Assembly (NCBI RefSeq): GCF_001874145.1
Contig: NZ_MPCX01000001.1
Coordinates: 248,001 to 312,000, forward strand
Reading direction: 5' to 3'
Length of the DNA stretch: 64,000 nt
DNA from: Lacinutrix sp. MedPE-SW
Lineage (GTDB): Bacteria; Bacteroidota; Bacteroidia; Flavobacteriales; Flavobacteriaceae
The translations under genes were made by a program, and so were the position numbers. Under the pieces are notes generated by a model. It was not told the origin of the DNA. It did no database searches and worked only from the letters and a program-made list of their open reading frames with translations. Positions 16,649-24,906 of this stretch are shown piece after piece; positions within the stretch are counted from its first letter, which is position 1; every line of letters starts with the position of its first letter.

Positions 16649-19435
16649 ATGAATATTAAGCTTTCCGAAGTAAATCCTAAACAAAATATTATTATTAAAG
16701 GTGCAAAATTGCACAACTTAAAAAATATTGATGTTGTAATTCCAAGAAATAAATTAGTTGTTATTACCGGTTTATCTGGGTCTGGAAAGTCTAGTTTAGC
16801 ATTCGACACTTTATATGCCGAAGGACAAAGACGCTATGTAGAAAGCCTTTCCAGTTATGCTAGGCAGTTTTTAGGTAGGCTTAATAAACCTAAAGTAGAT
16901 TATATAAAAGGTATTGCTCCCGCTATTGCTATAGAGCAAAAAGTAAATTCTACAAACCCACGCTCTACAGTAGGAACAACAACAGAAATTTACGATTACC
17001 TAAAATTACTTTTTGCAAGAATTGGTAAAACATATTCACCAATTTCTGGTCAAGAAGTAAAAAAAGACACAGTTACAGATGTTTTAAATTATATAAAATC
17101 TATTGTTCCTGGAGAAAAACTACTACTTCTCGCTCCTATTCACTTGGAAGAAGGTCGTGAAATGAGTGACAAACTAAAAGCTTTAAATGCACAAGGTTAT
17201 GCTAGAATTAAAGCTAACGGAGAAGTTTTACGTTTAGATAAAGCAGAAGCTATTACAGAAAATACTAAAGATTTATTTTTAGTTGTAGACAGAATTGTAA
17301 CTAAAAATGATGAAGATTTTTATAACCGCCTAGCTGATGCTATACAAACTGCTTTTTTTGAAGGTAAAGGCGAATGCTTTATCGAAAAATTAAGCGATAA
17401 TACCACGCAGCAATTCTCTAATAAGTTTGAGTTAGATGGTATTACTTTTCTAGAACCAAATGTTCATTTATTTAGTTTTAATAATCCTTACGGCGCTTGT
17501 CCAAAATGCGAAGGCTATGGCGATGTTATTGGTATAGACGATGATTTAGTAATACCAAATACTGCATTATCTGTTTACGACAATGCTATTTTTCCTTGGC
17601 GAGGTGAAAGTATGAGTTGGTACCGTGATCAATTGGTTAATAACTCGCATAAATTCGATTTTCCTATCCACAAACCTTATTTTGAACTTAGTCAAAAAAA
17701 TAAAGATTTAATTTGGAAAGGCAATAAGTATTTTGAAGGCTTAAATTCGTTTTTTGCAGAATTAGAAAGTAAAGCCTACAAAATTCAAAACCGCGTTATG
17801 TTATCCCGTTACAGAGGAAAAACAAAATGTAAAGTTTGCGACGGTAAACGTTTACGACCAGAAGCTAATTACGTGAAAGTTGGTAATGCTACACTTACAG
17901 ATTTGGTTGAAATGCCTCTAGATAAACTTACCAGCTTTTTTAAACAACTGGAGTTAAACGACCACGATACAACTATTGCAAAACGCTTATTAAAAGAAAT
18001 TGAAAACCGATTAGAATTTCTATCTAATGTTGGTTTAGATTATTTAACATTAAACAGAAAATCTAACACACTATCTGGTGGAGAAAGCCAACGTATAAAC
18101 CTTGCAACTTCCCTTGGTAGTAGCTTGGTAGGTTCTATGTATATTTTAGATGAGCCTAGTATTGGTTTACACCCAAAAGATACCGAAAGATTAATTTTAG
18201 TTTTAAAAGCATTACGTGACTTAGGAAACACTGTTATTGTTGTTGAACATGATGAAGATATAATGAAAGAAGCCGACGAGATTATAGATATTGGACCAGA
18301 AGCTGGTACACTTGGAGGTCAAGTTGTTGCAACAGGAACCTTTAAAGATATATTAGCTTCTAACTCTTTAACAGCACAGTATTTAAATGAATCTTTAAAA
18401 ATTAAAGTACCAAAAAAACGAAGAACCTCTAAATACAGTATAGATATTAAAGGTGCTCGCGAAAACAATTTAAAAAATATTGATGTTTCATTTCCATTAG
18501 GAATGCTAACAGTAATTACAGGAGTTTCAGGAAGTGGAAAAAGTACATTAGTTAAAAAAATATTATATCCTGCAATACAAAAGGAACTTACAGGCTTTGG
18601 TGATAAACCAGGACAATTTTCAGAATTAAAAGGGAATTATAGCAACGTAAAACATATAGAATTTGTAGACCAAAACCCTATTGGGCGCTCGTCTAGATCA
18701 AATCCTGTAACTTATATAAAGGCATACGACGATATTAGAGCACTTTACAGCAAACAAAAACTTAGTACTATAAGAAATTATGCAGCCAAGCATTTTAGTT
18801 TTAATGTAGATGGCGGACGTTGTGAAACTTGTAAAGGTGAAGGTGAAGTAACTATAGAAATGCAATTTATGGCCGATGTGCATTTAGAATGCGAAACCTG
18901 TAAAGGTAAACGCTTTAAAAAAGAAGTACTTGAGGTTACTTTTGCCGATAAGAATATTGACGATATTTTAAACATGACAATTGATGATGCCATTGCATTT
19001 TTTGACACCAATCATGTTACTAAAATTAAAAATAAATTACAGCCTTTACAAGACGTAGGTTTAGGTTATGTAACCTTAGGTCAAAGTTCCTCTACACTTT
19101 CTGGTGGTGAAGCACAACGTATTAAATTAGCATCGTTTTTAGGAAAAGGAAACACTAAAGAAACTGCATTATTTATTTTTGATGAACCTACAACAGGATT
19201 ACATTTTCATGACATACAAAAACTACTAAAATCTTTTAATGCTTTAATTGAAAAAGGACATTCTATTATTGTTGTAGAACATAATTTAGAACTAATAAAA
19301 TGTGCAGACCACATTATAGATTTAGGTCCAACTGGTGGAGAAAACGGTGGTAATTTAGTGGCTTTTGGTACACCAGAAGAAATTATAAAAGTAAAAACCT
19401 CTGAAACAGGAAAGTATTTAAAAGAAAAATTATAA
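16649..19435 (+). CDS. uvrA: Excinuclease ABC subunit A
   Basis: DNA-damage recognition ATPase of nucleotide excision repair. The 928-residue protein has two ABC ATPase modules: Walker A motifs GLSGSGKSS and GVSGSGKST, ABC signatures LSGGESQRINLA and LSGGEAQRIKLA, and Walker B motifs ILDEPSIGLHP and IFDEPTTGLHF. The zinc-module cysteines are present in CPKCEGYGDV, CKVCDGKRL and the CETCKGEGEV...CETCKGKRF pair. Slightly shorter than E. coli UvrA (940) but complete. It has its own -7 promoter, and no SOS box is evident. Confidence 0.97.
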   Translation: MNIKLSEVNPKQNIIIKGAKLHNLKNIDVVIPRNKLVVITGLSGSGKSSLAFDTLYAEGQRRYVESLSSYARQFLGRLNKPKVDYIKGIAPAIAIEQKVNSTNPRSTVGTTTEIYDYLKLLFARIGKTYSPISGQEVKKDTVTDVLNYIKSIVPGEKLLLLAPIHLEEGREMSDKLKALNAQGYARIKANGEVLRLDKAEAITENTKDLFLVVDRIVTKNDEDFYNRLADAIQTAFFEGKGECFIEKLSDNTTQQFSNKFELDGITFLEPNVHLFSFNNPYGACPKCEGYGDVIGIDDDLVIPNTALSVYDNAIFPWRGESMSWYRDQLVNNSHKFDFPIHKPYFELSQKNKDLIWKGNKYFEGLNSFFAELESKAYKIQNRVMLSRYRGKTKCKVCDGKRLRPEANYVKVGNATLTDLVEMPLDKLTSFFKQLELNDHDTTIAKRLLKEIENRLEFLSNVGLDYLTLNRKSNTLSGGESQRINLATSLGSSLVGSMYILDEPSIGLHPKDTERLILVLKALRDLGNTVIVVEHDEDIMKEADEIIDIGPEAGTLGGQVVATGTFKDILASNSLTAQYLNESLKIKVPKKRRTSKYSIDIKGARENNLKNIDVSFPLGMLTVITGVSGSGKSTLVKKILYPAIQKELTGFGDKPGQFSELKGNYSNVKHIEFVDQNPIGRSSRSNPVTYIKAYDDIRALYSKQKLSTIRNYAAKHFSFNVDGGRCETCKGEGEVTIEMQFMADVHLECETCKGKRFKKEVLEVTFADKNIDDILNMTIDDAIAFFDTNHVTKIKNKLQPLQDVGLGYVTLGQSSSTLSGGEAQRIKLASFLGKGNTKETALFIFDEPTTGLHFHDIQKLLKSFNALIEKGHSIIVVEHNLELIKCADHIIDLGPTGGENGGNLVAFGTPEEIIKVKTSETGKYLKEKL

Positions 19436-19451
19436 TGTTTTAAATTGCTTT

Positions 19452-20504
19452 TTAGTATAGTAAAAAAGTAATAAAACCAAGTGCTACAAAAGCTATAGGC
19501 ATTACAAATATTAAAAAGAAAAAAGTAATTAAAGAACTTTTTAAATAACTTAAAAACCAACCTTGATTATAAAACTTTTTTAATGCAATTACCAAGTATA
19601 TAAAAGTAGATAGTAATATTAATAAATCTATCCAACCTGGTACTGTAGTTATAAAATCGGCAATTAAAAGAATACTAAATACTACAAACAAATAAGAAAA
19701 AAAGTAAAATGTAAATACTAAATGGTATGCATATTTTCCTTTATTATAATAGAAAATTTTTAATAATAATGCGAATATTGGTAAAAGTATAAATAGAGCT
19801 ATTGGCGTTGCTTTTATCATAGAATTCCAAATGGTTCCTATATTTTGCTCTTGATGAAATTTTAAAACTTGTGGATAGATTATTTTCTCTATCCAGTAAG
19901 GGTTTTCATGCATACCCATTTCTAGATAAATATCATTTTTAGGTGCATTAATATCTAATAAAGAATCTACTTTTTTTACATCGTAACCAAAACTAATTTT
20001 ATTTTTAGATTTACTAAAATCTGTATTTGCAACAATAGAATCTATTACTTTATCATTTTGTCCTGTAAACTGCTGTGTTTTTTTTAAAGTGTTATACAAT
20101 TCTATTCTATTTAAAGAATCACTTTTTTGAGCTTCTAATTCATTTTTAATTTCTGTAGTTGCTTTATTAAATTCTTGATTTAGTTTTAATTCTTGCTTAT
20201 TGGTTACAAACGAGAACATAAAAAAGAAAATAAAAGTTACAAACAAGTACAATTGGGCAGGATGTAAAAAAGACAAACGCTTTCCAGCTATAAATTTATT
20301 AGCCAAAAAACCTGGTTTAAGCATTAATGGTATAAAACTTTTAAAAAACTTAGAGTCGTAAAGTAAATAGTTATTTATTGTATTGTAAAAGAGTACACCT
20401 AAGGTAAGTTCTTCTTTAGATTTCATGCCACACTCTGGACAGTATTTATAACTACTTCTAAAATTAGAATCGCAGTTTTTGCAGCTTTTATATTCTAAAG
20501 ACAT
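19452..20504 (-). CDS. DUF3667-type membrane protein with N-terminal zinc ribbon
   Basis: A 350-residue protein. The N-terminus has a CxxC-x10-CxxC zinc ribbon (C8, C11, C22, C25), followed by a KSFIPLMLKPGFLANKFIAGKR segment and a membrane helix (about 88-106), a charged linker of about 110 residues, and four or so further helices in the C-terminal third. The ribbon plus PGxLANKFIAGKR plus HPAQLYLF order is what I know of DUF3667. Function unknown. It is convergent with uvrA (16 bases between stops). Confidence 0.75.
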   Translation of the reverse strand: MSLEYKSCKNCDSNFRSSYKYCPECGMKSKEELTLGVLFYNTINNYLLYDSKFFKSFIPLMLKPGFLANKFIAGKRLSFLHPAQLYLFVTFIFFFMFSFVTNKQELKLNQEFNKATTEIKNELEAQKSDSLNRIELYNTLKKTQQFTGQNDKVIDSIVANTDFSKSKNKISFGYDVKKVDSLLDINAPKNDIYLEMGMHENPYWIEKIIYPQVLKFHQEQNIGTIWNSMIKATPIALFILLPIFALLLKIFYYNKGKYAYHLVFTFYFFSYLFVVFSILLIADFITTVPGWIDLLILLSTFIYLVIALKKFYNQGWFLSYLKSSLITFFFLIFVMPIAFVALGFITFLLY

Positions 20505-20621
20505 TGGGTTGGTTTCTACATGTAAATATAGTATAAAAAACCAATTTTGAAAAACTTAAACAATAACTAAACTCTATTTAAAATAGGCTGAAACACCTAG
20601 TAAAAATAACACTTTTACAGT

Positions 20622-20639
20622 TTGGCACGTATATTGAAA
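20622..20639 (+). promoter_or_regulatory. Sigma-54-type -24/-12 promoter for the 234-residue repeat protein
   Basis: TTTGGCACGTATATTGAA fits the sigma-54 consensus TTGGCACG-N4-TTGCA except GA instead of GC at -12; GG (20625-20626) and GA (20637-20638) are exactly 10 bases apart. The predicted transcript start is near 20650. The 5' leader then contains a short hairpin, TTTCTGA / TCAGAAA at 20673-20679 and 20685-20691. A second copy of this promoter type precedes the paralogue at 22223, which makes chance unlikely. rpoN and its activator are not in this window. Confidence 0.65.
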
Positions 20640-20718
20640 ACGTATATAACAAATCGCGTAGGCTTTTAAGCTTTTCTGAAACGCTCAGAAATACGCATAA
20701 ATTTAATACCGTAATACT

Positions 20719-21423
20719 ATGAAAAAATTAGTACTATTATTTACAGGATTGTTAATGGGATTAACAACCGTAACAGCAACTGAAAAAAAAGAGAAATCTT
20801 TAAATAAAGTTAAACAATTAGAAAATAGAATTAGTAATAACAATTATAATTTTATAGAACCTATTCAATTTATTGAGCGCGGTGTAGAATTTTTAATTTT
20901 TCTAGATGGCGCATTCGATTTTAATACAAATATAGAATCTAACCATAATAATTATAATGATGGTTATTATAGAAATACAAACACAAAACGTAGTGGTGTT
21001 AATAGAACATTTGGTGCACCAGGAACTCAAGTTACTTACTCTACTCCAAGAAGTCGCGGTGTAATTGTAACGCATGATAACGATGGTAAAGTAAGACGTG
21101 TTGGTAATGTATTTGTAAACTATAACCGTTACAACCAGGTAAAACGTTTAGGCAGTGTTTACATGAAATATAACCGTAAAGGGTGGTTAACACAAGTTGG
21201 TGGTTTACGTATAAAGTATAACCGTTTCGGGCAAATTATTAAAACAACTGGTTTTGTAAATTTTAGAAATAAACATCAGGGTAATTTAATACAAACTAGT
21301 CCTGGTAATCACTCTAATAATCAAGGTAGCAACTGGAATACAAATAACGGTCACTACTATTATAAAAAAGATGGTAAAGTTTTAAAAAAGAAAAAAATTA
21401 AAACAGTAAAACCAAAACAATAG
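20719..21423 (+). CDS. Secreted repeat protein, paralogue A of a sigma-54-associated pair
   Basis: A 234-residue exported protein (signal peptide 1-20). The core (about 120-185) is four copies of a 16-residue repeat with pattern VG-x-V-x3-YNR-x2-Q/G: RRVGNVFVNYNRYNQV, KRLGSVYMKYNRKGWL, TQVGGLRIKYNRFGQI and a degenerate fourth ending TTGFVNF. The C-terminus is Asn/Gly-rich then strongly Lys-rich. The 371-residue protein at 22223 shares the leader region (FIERGVEF versus FNEQGIEF), the repeats and the promoter type. Function unknown; the YN repeat resembles short beta-strand repeats of surface proteins. Confidence 0.7.
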   Translation: MKKLVLLFTGLLMGLTTVTATEKKEKSLNKVKQLENRISNNNYNFIEPIQFIERGVEFLIFLDGAFDFNTNIESNHNNYNDGYYRNTNTKRSGVNRTFGAPGTQVTYSTPRSRGVIVTHDNDGKVRRVGNVFVNYNRYNQVKRLGSVYMKYNRKGWLTQVGGLRIKYNRFGQIIKTTGFVNFRNKHQGNLIQTSPGNHSNNQGSNWNTNNGHYYYKKDGKVLKKKKIKTVKPKQ

Positions 21424-21443
21424 ATATTTAATTATTTAGAATT

Positions 21444-21481
21444 AAAAAATCCCATAAACCTAACGGCTTATGGGATTTTTT
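21444..21481. terminator. Bidirectional intrinsic terminator
   Basis: Arms 21444-21457 and 21468-21481 (core TCCCATAA / TTATGGGA) with A6 and T-rich flanks. It lies between convergent genes. Confidence 0.82.
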
Positions 21482-22093
21482 TTATTGTTTTATTACCTGA
21501 GCTAAAAACATAAAGGTGTCTTCAAAACGCTTTAATCTAGGTGTTAGTTTTTCGGCAAATATTAGGTATTGACATTTGTCTATACTTTCTGGAATACGGT
21601 TTATTGCTGCAAAATAAGCGCCTTTTTCTGCAAATTCTGCATCTTCTAAAATGTACATTTTTAATTGGCTTAAATCTAAACTATTTAATAAATAAAGCTT
21701 GTTTAAGCGTTTTGGCGTAGCTATTAAAATATCTTGACCATAATAAACTTCTTCACGTTGTTGCTCTAAAGTTTGCTCGTCGTAAGCGGTATAAATCCTT
21801 AAATCTGTTCGTCTTGTAAATTTTTCAAATTCTTCTTTTAATTTTAAGGCATCAGCTTTAGTTTCAACTAAAATTAAAGCTCTAGGAGCATCACCTATGG
21901 CTTTACTTTTTAATTTTTGCATTACACTAATAATAATTGCTGTTGTTTTTCCGCAGCCTTTATTTCCAATACAAAAAACATTTGCACCACCTTTTATAAT
22001 AGGTATTACTTTTTTTTGAAAAGGTGTTGGAGCTTCAAAACCATTAGTTTCTAAAGCTTCTAAAATTTCAGGATTCAATTTTTTAAAAGACAT
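21482..22093 (-). CDS. One-domain, degenerate DEAD-box protein
   Basis: A 203-residue protein equal to only the first RecA domain of a DEAD-box helicase. The Q-motif-like PTPFQKKVIP (about 22-31) and a good Walker A, GNKGCGKT (43-50), are followed by a motif Ia-like ALILVETK. ATPKRL at 125-130 matches motif Ib/TPGR. Motif II is EDAE (150-153) instead of DEAD, and the SAT motif is replaced by FAEK. The second RecA domain is absent and no continuation follows, so this is a compact protein rather than a fresh truncation. It probably binds nucleotide and RNA without processive unwinding. It sits between the two sigma-54 paralogues, on the opposite strand. Confidence 0.75.
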   Translation of the reverse strand: MSFKKLNPEILEALETNGFEAPTPFQKKVIPIIKGGANVFCIGNKGCGKTTAIIISVMQKLKSKAIGDAPRALILVETKADALKLKEEFEKFTRRTDLRIYTAYDEQTLEQQREEVYYGQDILIATPKRLNKLYLLNSLDLSQLKMYILEDAEFAEKGAYFAAINRIPESIDKCQYLIFAEKLTPRLKRFEDTFMFLAQVIKQ

Positions 22094-22170
22094 ATTTTAC
22101 TGCTTAATTATAAGTATACTGCGAAACTACGTGTATTTCTTCGGTTTACAAAACATACACCTTTTCGATT

Positions 22171-22188
22171 TTGGCACGATGCTTGTAA
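22171..22188 (+). promoter_or_regulatory. Sigma-54-type -24/-12 promoter for the 371-residue repeat protein
   Basis: TTGGCACGATGCTTGTAA fits TTGGCACG-N4-TTG with GG at 22173-22174 and GT at 22185-22186, 10 bases apart. The predicted start is near 22198, 25 bases before the ATG. It is nearly the same as the element at 20622-20639. Confidence 0.65.
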
Positions 22189-22222
22189 TTTACTTAATAT
22201 TCAATCTTAAAAACGAATTATT

Positions 22223-23338
22223 ATGAAACATTTAATGTACTTTTTTTCAGCATTACTTTTTACGAGTTTTACTGTAAATGCAGACAATACTAACACGCTA
22301 AAATCTATAGAAACCAATACTACAAATGCTTATAGAGGTTATGGTAAATCTTTTATATTTAATGAACAAGGTATAGAATTCTCTGTTTATGCAGATGGTC
22401 AATTTGATTTCTATATGCCTAATTATGGTCCAAATGTTGGTGTTTCGGTTAATACCAATAATGTAAATATTAGTTTTAATACGGGTTACGATTATAGCGC
22501 TTATGTACAGTATGATGAGTTTGGCGCCGTTATTCAAATTGAAAATACTCCAATATTTTACGACCACTATGGTAGAATTGTACAGGCTGGTGATGTTTTT
22601 ATAAACTATAATAACAGAGGTTACATTTCTCGTGTTGGAGGTTTATATGTTCACTATAATACATATAATGTATTTTCTCATTATACTGGTTTTATAAATG
22701 TTTACAACAGAGCTTATGTTTATAGACCTTGGCATAGATTTTATGCTATTCCTCCTGTAAATTACTGTGTAGTATATAATAGACCATACAGACAATATTA
22801 TACACCTATTCGTTATAGATACGATAGACCTTATAGAAATAACTACCGTAGAACTACTGCTGTTGCAAGCAGACGAGGAAATACTGTAGTAAGAAATAGA
22901 AGTTATGCTTCAAGAACCAATGGCCGCGTTAAAGCAAACCATACAAGAAGAAGTAATGCAAATGTTACAAACTCAAGATCTAGAACGCGTAATAATACGG
23001 CTACAGCTCCAAGATCTAGAACAAGAAATAATGCTATTATTAGTGGGCAACGTAATAATAGTAATGCTAAACCTAAAAGGAGTACAACTAGAAAAAGTAA
23101 TACGCGTGGAAATGTAAGAAGCAATACAAAAGCGGCAACACCAATAACGCGTTCTAGTGTTAGAACCAAAAGTACTAGAACTAAAAATGTAAGGCCTAGT
23201 TCTACTAGAACAAAACAAACTAGAAGTGCTGTAAAATCTACACCTAGAAAAAGTAGTAAAGTACAAAGTAAAAGTTCTAGAAGCTCGAGTTCACGTTCTA
23301 AAAGTACGTCTAGAAACTCAAGAAACCGTAGAGGTTAA
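22223..23338 (+). CDS. Secreted repeat protein with Arg/Ser/Thr/Asn-rich tail, paralogue B
   Basis: A 371-residue exported protein (signal peptide 1-20, ending VNA). Residues about 90-165 carry the same YN-type repeats as the protein at 20719 (QAGDVFINYNNRGYIS, RVGGLYVHYNTYNV, then TGFINVYN). A Tyr/Arg/Pro-rich segment follows. From about residue 195 to the end the sequence is low-complexity Arg, Ser, Thr, Asn and Lys, highly basic, with many RNN, RSR and TRTK units. Such a tail could bind polyanions (surface polysaccharide, nucleic acid). The promoter is sigma-54-like. Function unknown. Confidence 0.7.
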   Translation: MKHLMYFFSALLFTSFTVNADNTNTLKSIETNTTNAYRGYGKSFIFNEQGIEFSVYADGQFDFYMPNYGPNVGVSVNTNNVNISFNTGYDYSAYVQYDEFGAVIQIENTPIFYDHYGRIVQAGDVFINYNNRGYISRVGGLYVHYNTYNVFSHYTGFINVYNRAYVYRPWHRFYAIPPVNYCVVYNRPYRQYYTPIRYRYDRPYRNNYRRTTAVASRRGNTVVRNRSYASRTNGRVKANHTRRSNANVTNSRSRTRNNTATAPRSRTRNNAIISGQRNNSNAKPKRSTTRKSNTRGNVRSNTKAATPITRSSVRTKSTRTKNVRPSSTRTKQTRSAVKSTPRKSSKVQSKSSRSSSSRSKSTSRNSRNRRG

Positions 23339-23372
23339 AATATAGAATTTTCTGTATTTACACAGAAAAAAT

Positions 23373-23418
23373 AAAATCCTGTTATAATGTGCTCCCAAAG
23401 CATTTTAGCAGGGTTTTT
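23373..23418. terminator. Possible terminator between convergent genes
   Basis: AAAATCCTG (23373-23381) pairs with CAGGgTTTT (23409-23417), enclosing a weaker internal hairpin (AATGtgCT / AGCATT) and ending in T5. Just upstream, TTTTCTGT / ACAGAAAA (23348-23355 and 23362-23369) forms a perfect 8-base hairpin. Weaker than the other terminators here. Confidence 0.45.
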
Positions 23419-24871
23419 AGCGTTTTATAAGTTTATTTATCAAGCTTGTAACATCTTCTGAAAGATTAAACCTGTACACAATAAAGCCATAACAAATAGC
23501 TAGCAACAGAGATTTTACAGCAATATTTAATAAAGAATGAAACCTAAAATCCCAAAAATAAAATGCTAAAACACATGCAATAATTAAACAAAATGTTTTA
23601 CCTGTTGCTACTGTAAATGGTTGCATTTTCATTTTAAAATGAACAAAGCCTAGTTTTATAATATTATATAAAAATATGGCTAGTGCTGTTGCATAAGAAG
23701 CTCCGTTTATACCATAGTTTGGAATAAAATATACATTTAATAAAACGGTAGCTATTACTAAAAACACGCCCATTAATAATACTACTCTATAATAATCACT
23801 ATAAAATAAAATGGCATTATTATTTCCTAAAATAGTATCAAAAAGTTTTGATATACCTATTACAAAAACAACTATTAAACCCTCGCTATAATCGGTTGGT
23901 AAAAGTTTATAAAGTTGATTTATATTTAAAATAATTAGTAAAAAAATAAAGCCACCAATAATAAAAAGGTTTAATGAGCTTTTTCTATAAAGTAGGCTTA
24001 ACTCTTTATTATTTTTATTATTTAAAAACTTAGCTGTTAATGGGTACGTTATTTGCTGCATTGCTCTAGCTGGCACTCCTATAACTGTTGCAATGTAAAT
24101 AGCAACACCGTAATACGCTACATTTTCTATGGTTACATATTTACCAATCATGAATTTATCTATTTCTAAAATCATATTGGCTACAGAGCCTGCAACAATT
24201 ATTAAGGCTGCATATTTTATTATTTTAATTCCGTTATAAATTTTAAAACTTTTAAAAATAGGAAACCTTAAACTAAAGGCATAAGCACTCATAATTAACA
24301 TTCTAAGTACATAAACGGCAACCATACAAAGTACTAATTCTTCTGCCGTAAGGAGTCCAAAATACAATAGAATTAATAAAATAGTGGTTGTAATTCTATG
24401 AAATACTTCTTTCATAAAATTTCCAAAAACACTTTGCATTTGCACTCTACTCCATGCATAAAAAATTTCGAAATATGCAAAGGCTATTGCACTAATAAAA
24501 ATATACCATGTATAACTTTTTACAATACTATTTTGAGATGACAACCAGTTACTTAAAAAATCGAAAGAAAAATAAGTTATTAAAATCCCAGGAATAATAA
24601 GTAACAACGGCAATAACAACATTAAGCTTAAAAAATTGTTTTGAGATTGCCTTGTTTTAAAAGAAGTATAAAATTTTATAATTGTGTTATGTGCACCAAA
24701 TGCCATGAGTGGCATTAAAATATTTGCCGTAGAAAATATAAATGTTATTAAACCAAAATAGGTATCACTAACAAAATTGGTAAATAAAAACAAGATGTTA
24801 ATTGCACCAATACCAAAACCAATATAAGTGATTATAGTATTTTTAATAGATTGGTTTACAACTACTCCCAT
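23417..24871 (-). CDS. Polysaccharide flippase, Wzx-like (MATE/MOP superfamily)
   Basis: A 484-residue integral membrane protein with about 14 predicted helices spread over the whole length and short charged loops. Layout, length and the early GFGIGAINILFLFTNF and late NYGINGASYATALAIFLYN segments match oligosaccharide flippases that turn lipid-linked sugar units across the inner membrane. It lies directly downstream of a glycosyltransferase (gap 35 bases) and a YfhO gene on the same strand, which fits a surface polysaccharide role. Confidence 0.85.
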   Translation of the reverse strand: MGVVVNQSIKNTIITYIGFGIGAINILFLFTNFVSDTYFGLITFIFSTANILMPLMAFGAHNTIIKFYTSFKTRQSQNNFLSLMLLLPLLLIIPGILITYFSFDFLSNWLSSQNSIVKSYTWYIFISAIAFAYFEIFYAWSRVQMQSVFGNFMKEVFHRITTTILLILLYFGLLTAEELVLCMVAVYVLRMLIMSAYAFSLRFPIFKSFKIYNGIKIIKYAALIIVAGSVANMILEIDKFMIGKYVTIENVAYYGVAIYIATVIGVPARAMQQITYPLTAKFLNNKNNKELSLLYRKSSLNLFIIGGFIFLLIILNINQLYKLLPTDYSEGLIVVFVIGISKLFDTILGNNNAILFYSDYYRVVLLMGVFLVIATVLLNVYFIPNYGINGASYATALAIFLYNIIKLGFVHFKMKMQPFTVATGKTFCLIIACVLAFYFWDFRFHSLLNIAVKSLLLAICYGFIVYRFNLSEDVTSLINKLIKR

Positions 24872-24906
24872 ATATTTTTAAAATTTAAAACCTGAAGAAT
24901 ATGCTA

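Noticed and set aside
21482-22093. Pseudogene call for the DEAD-box gene
   Set aside because: The frame is intact, no downstream remnant of the second RecA domain remains, and the reading frame ends at a proper stop before a terminator.
22903-23266. Open frames on both strands over the basic tail of the second repeat protein
   Set aside because: Low-complexity shadows of the Arg/Ser-rich region; no start context and no protein-like composition.
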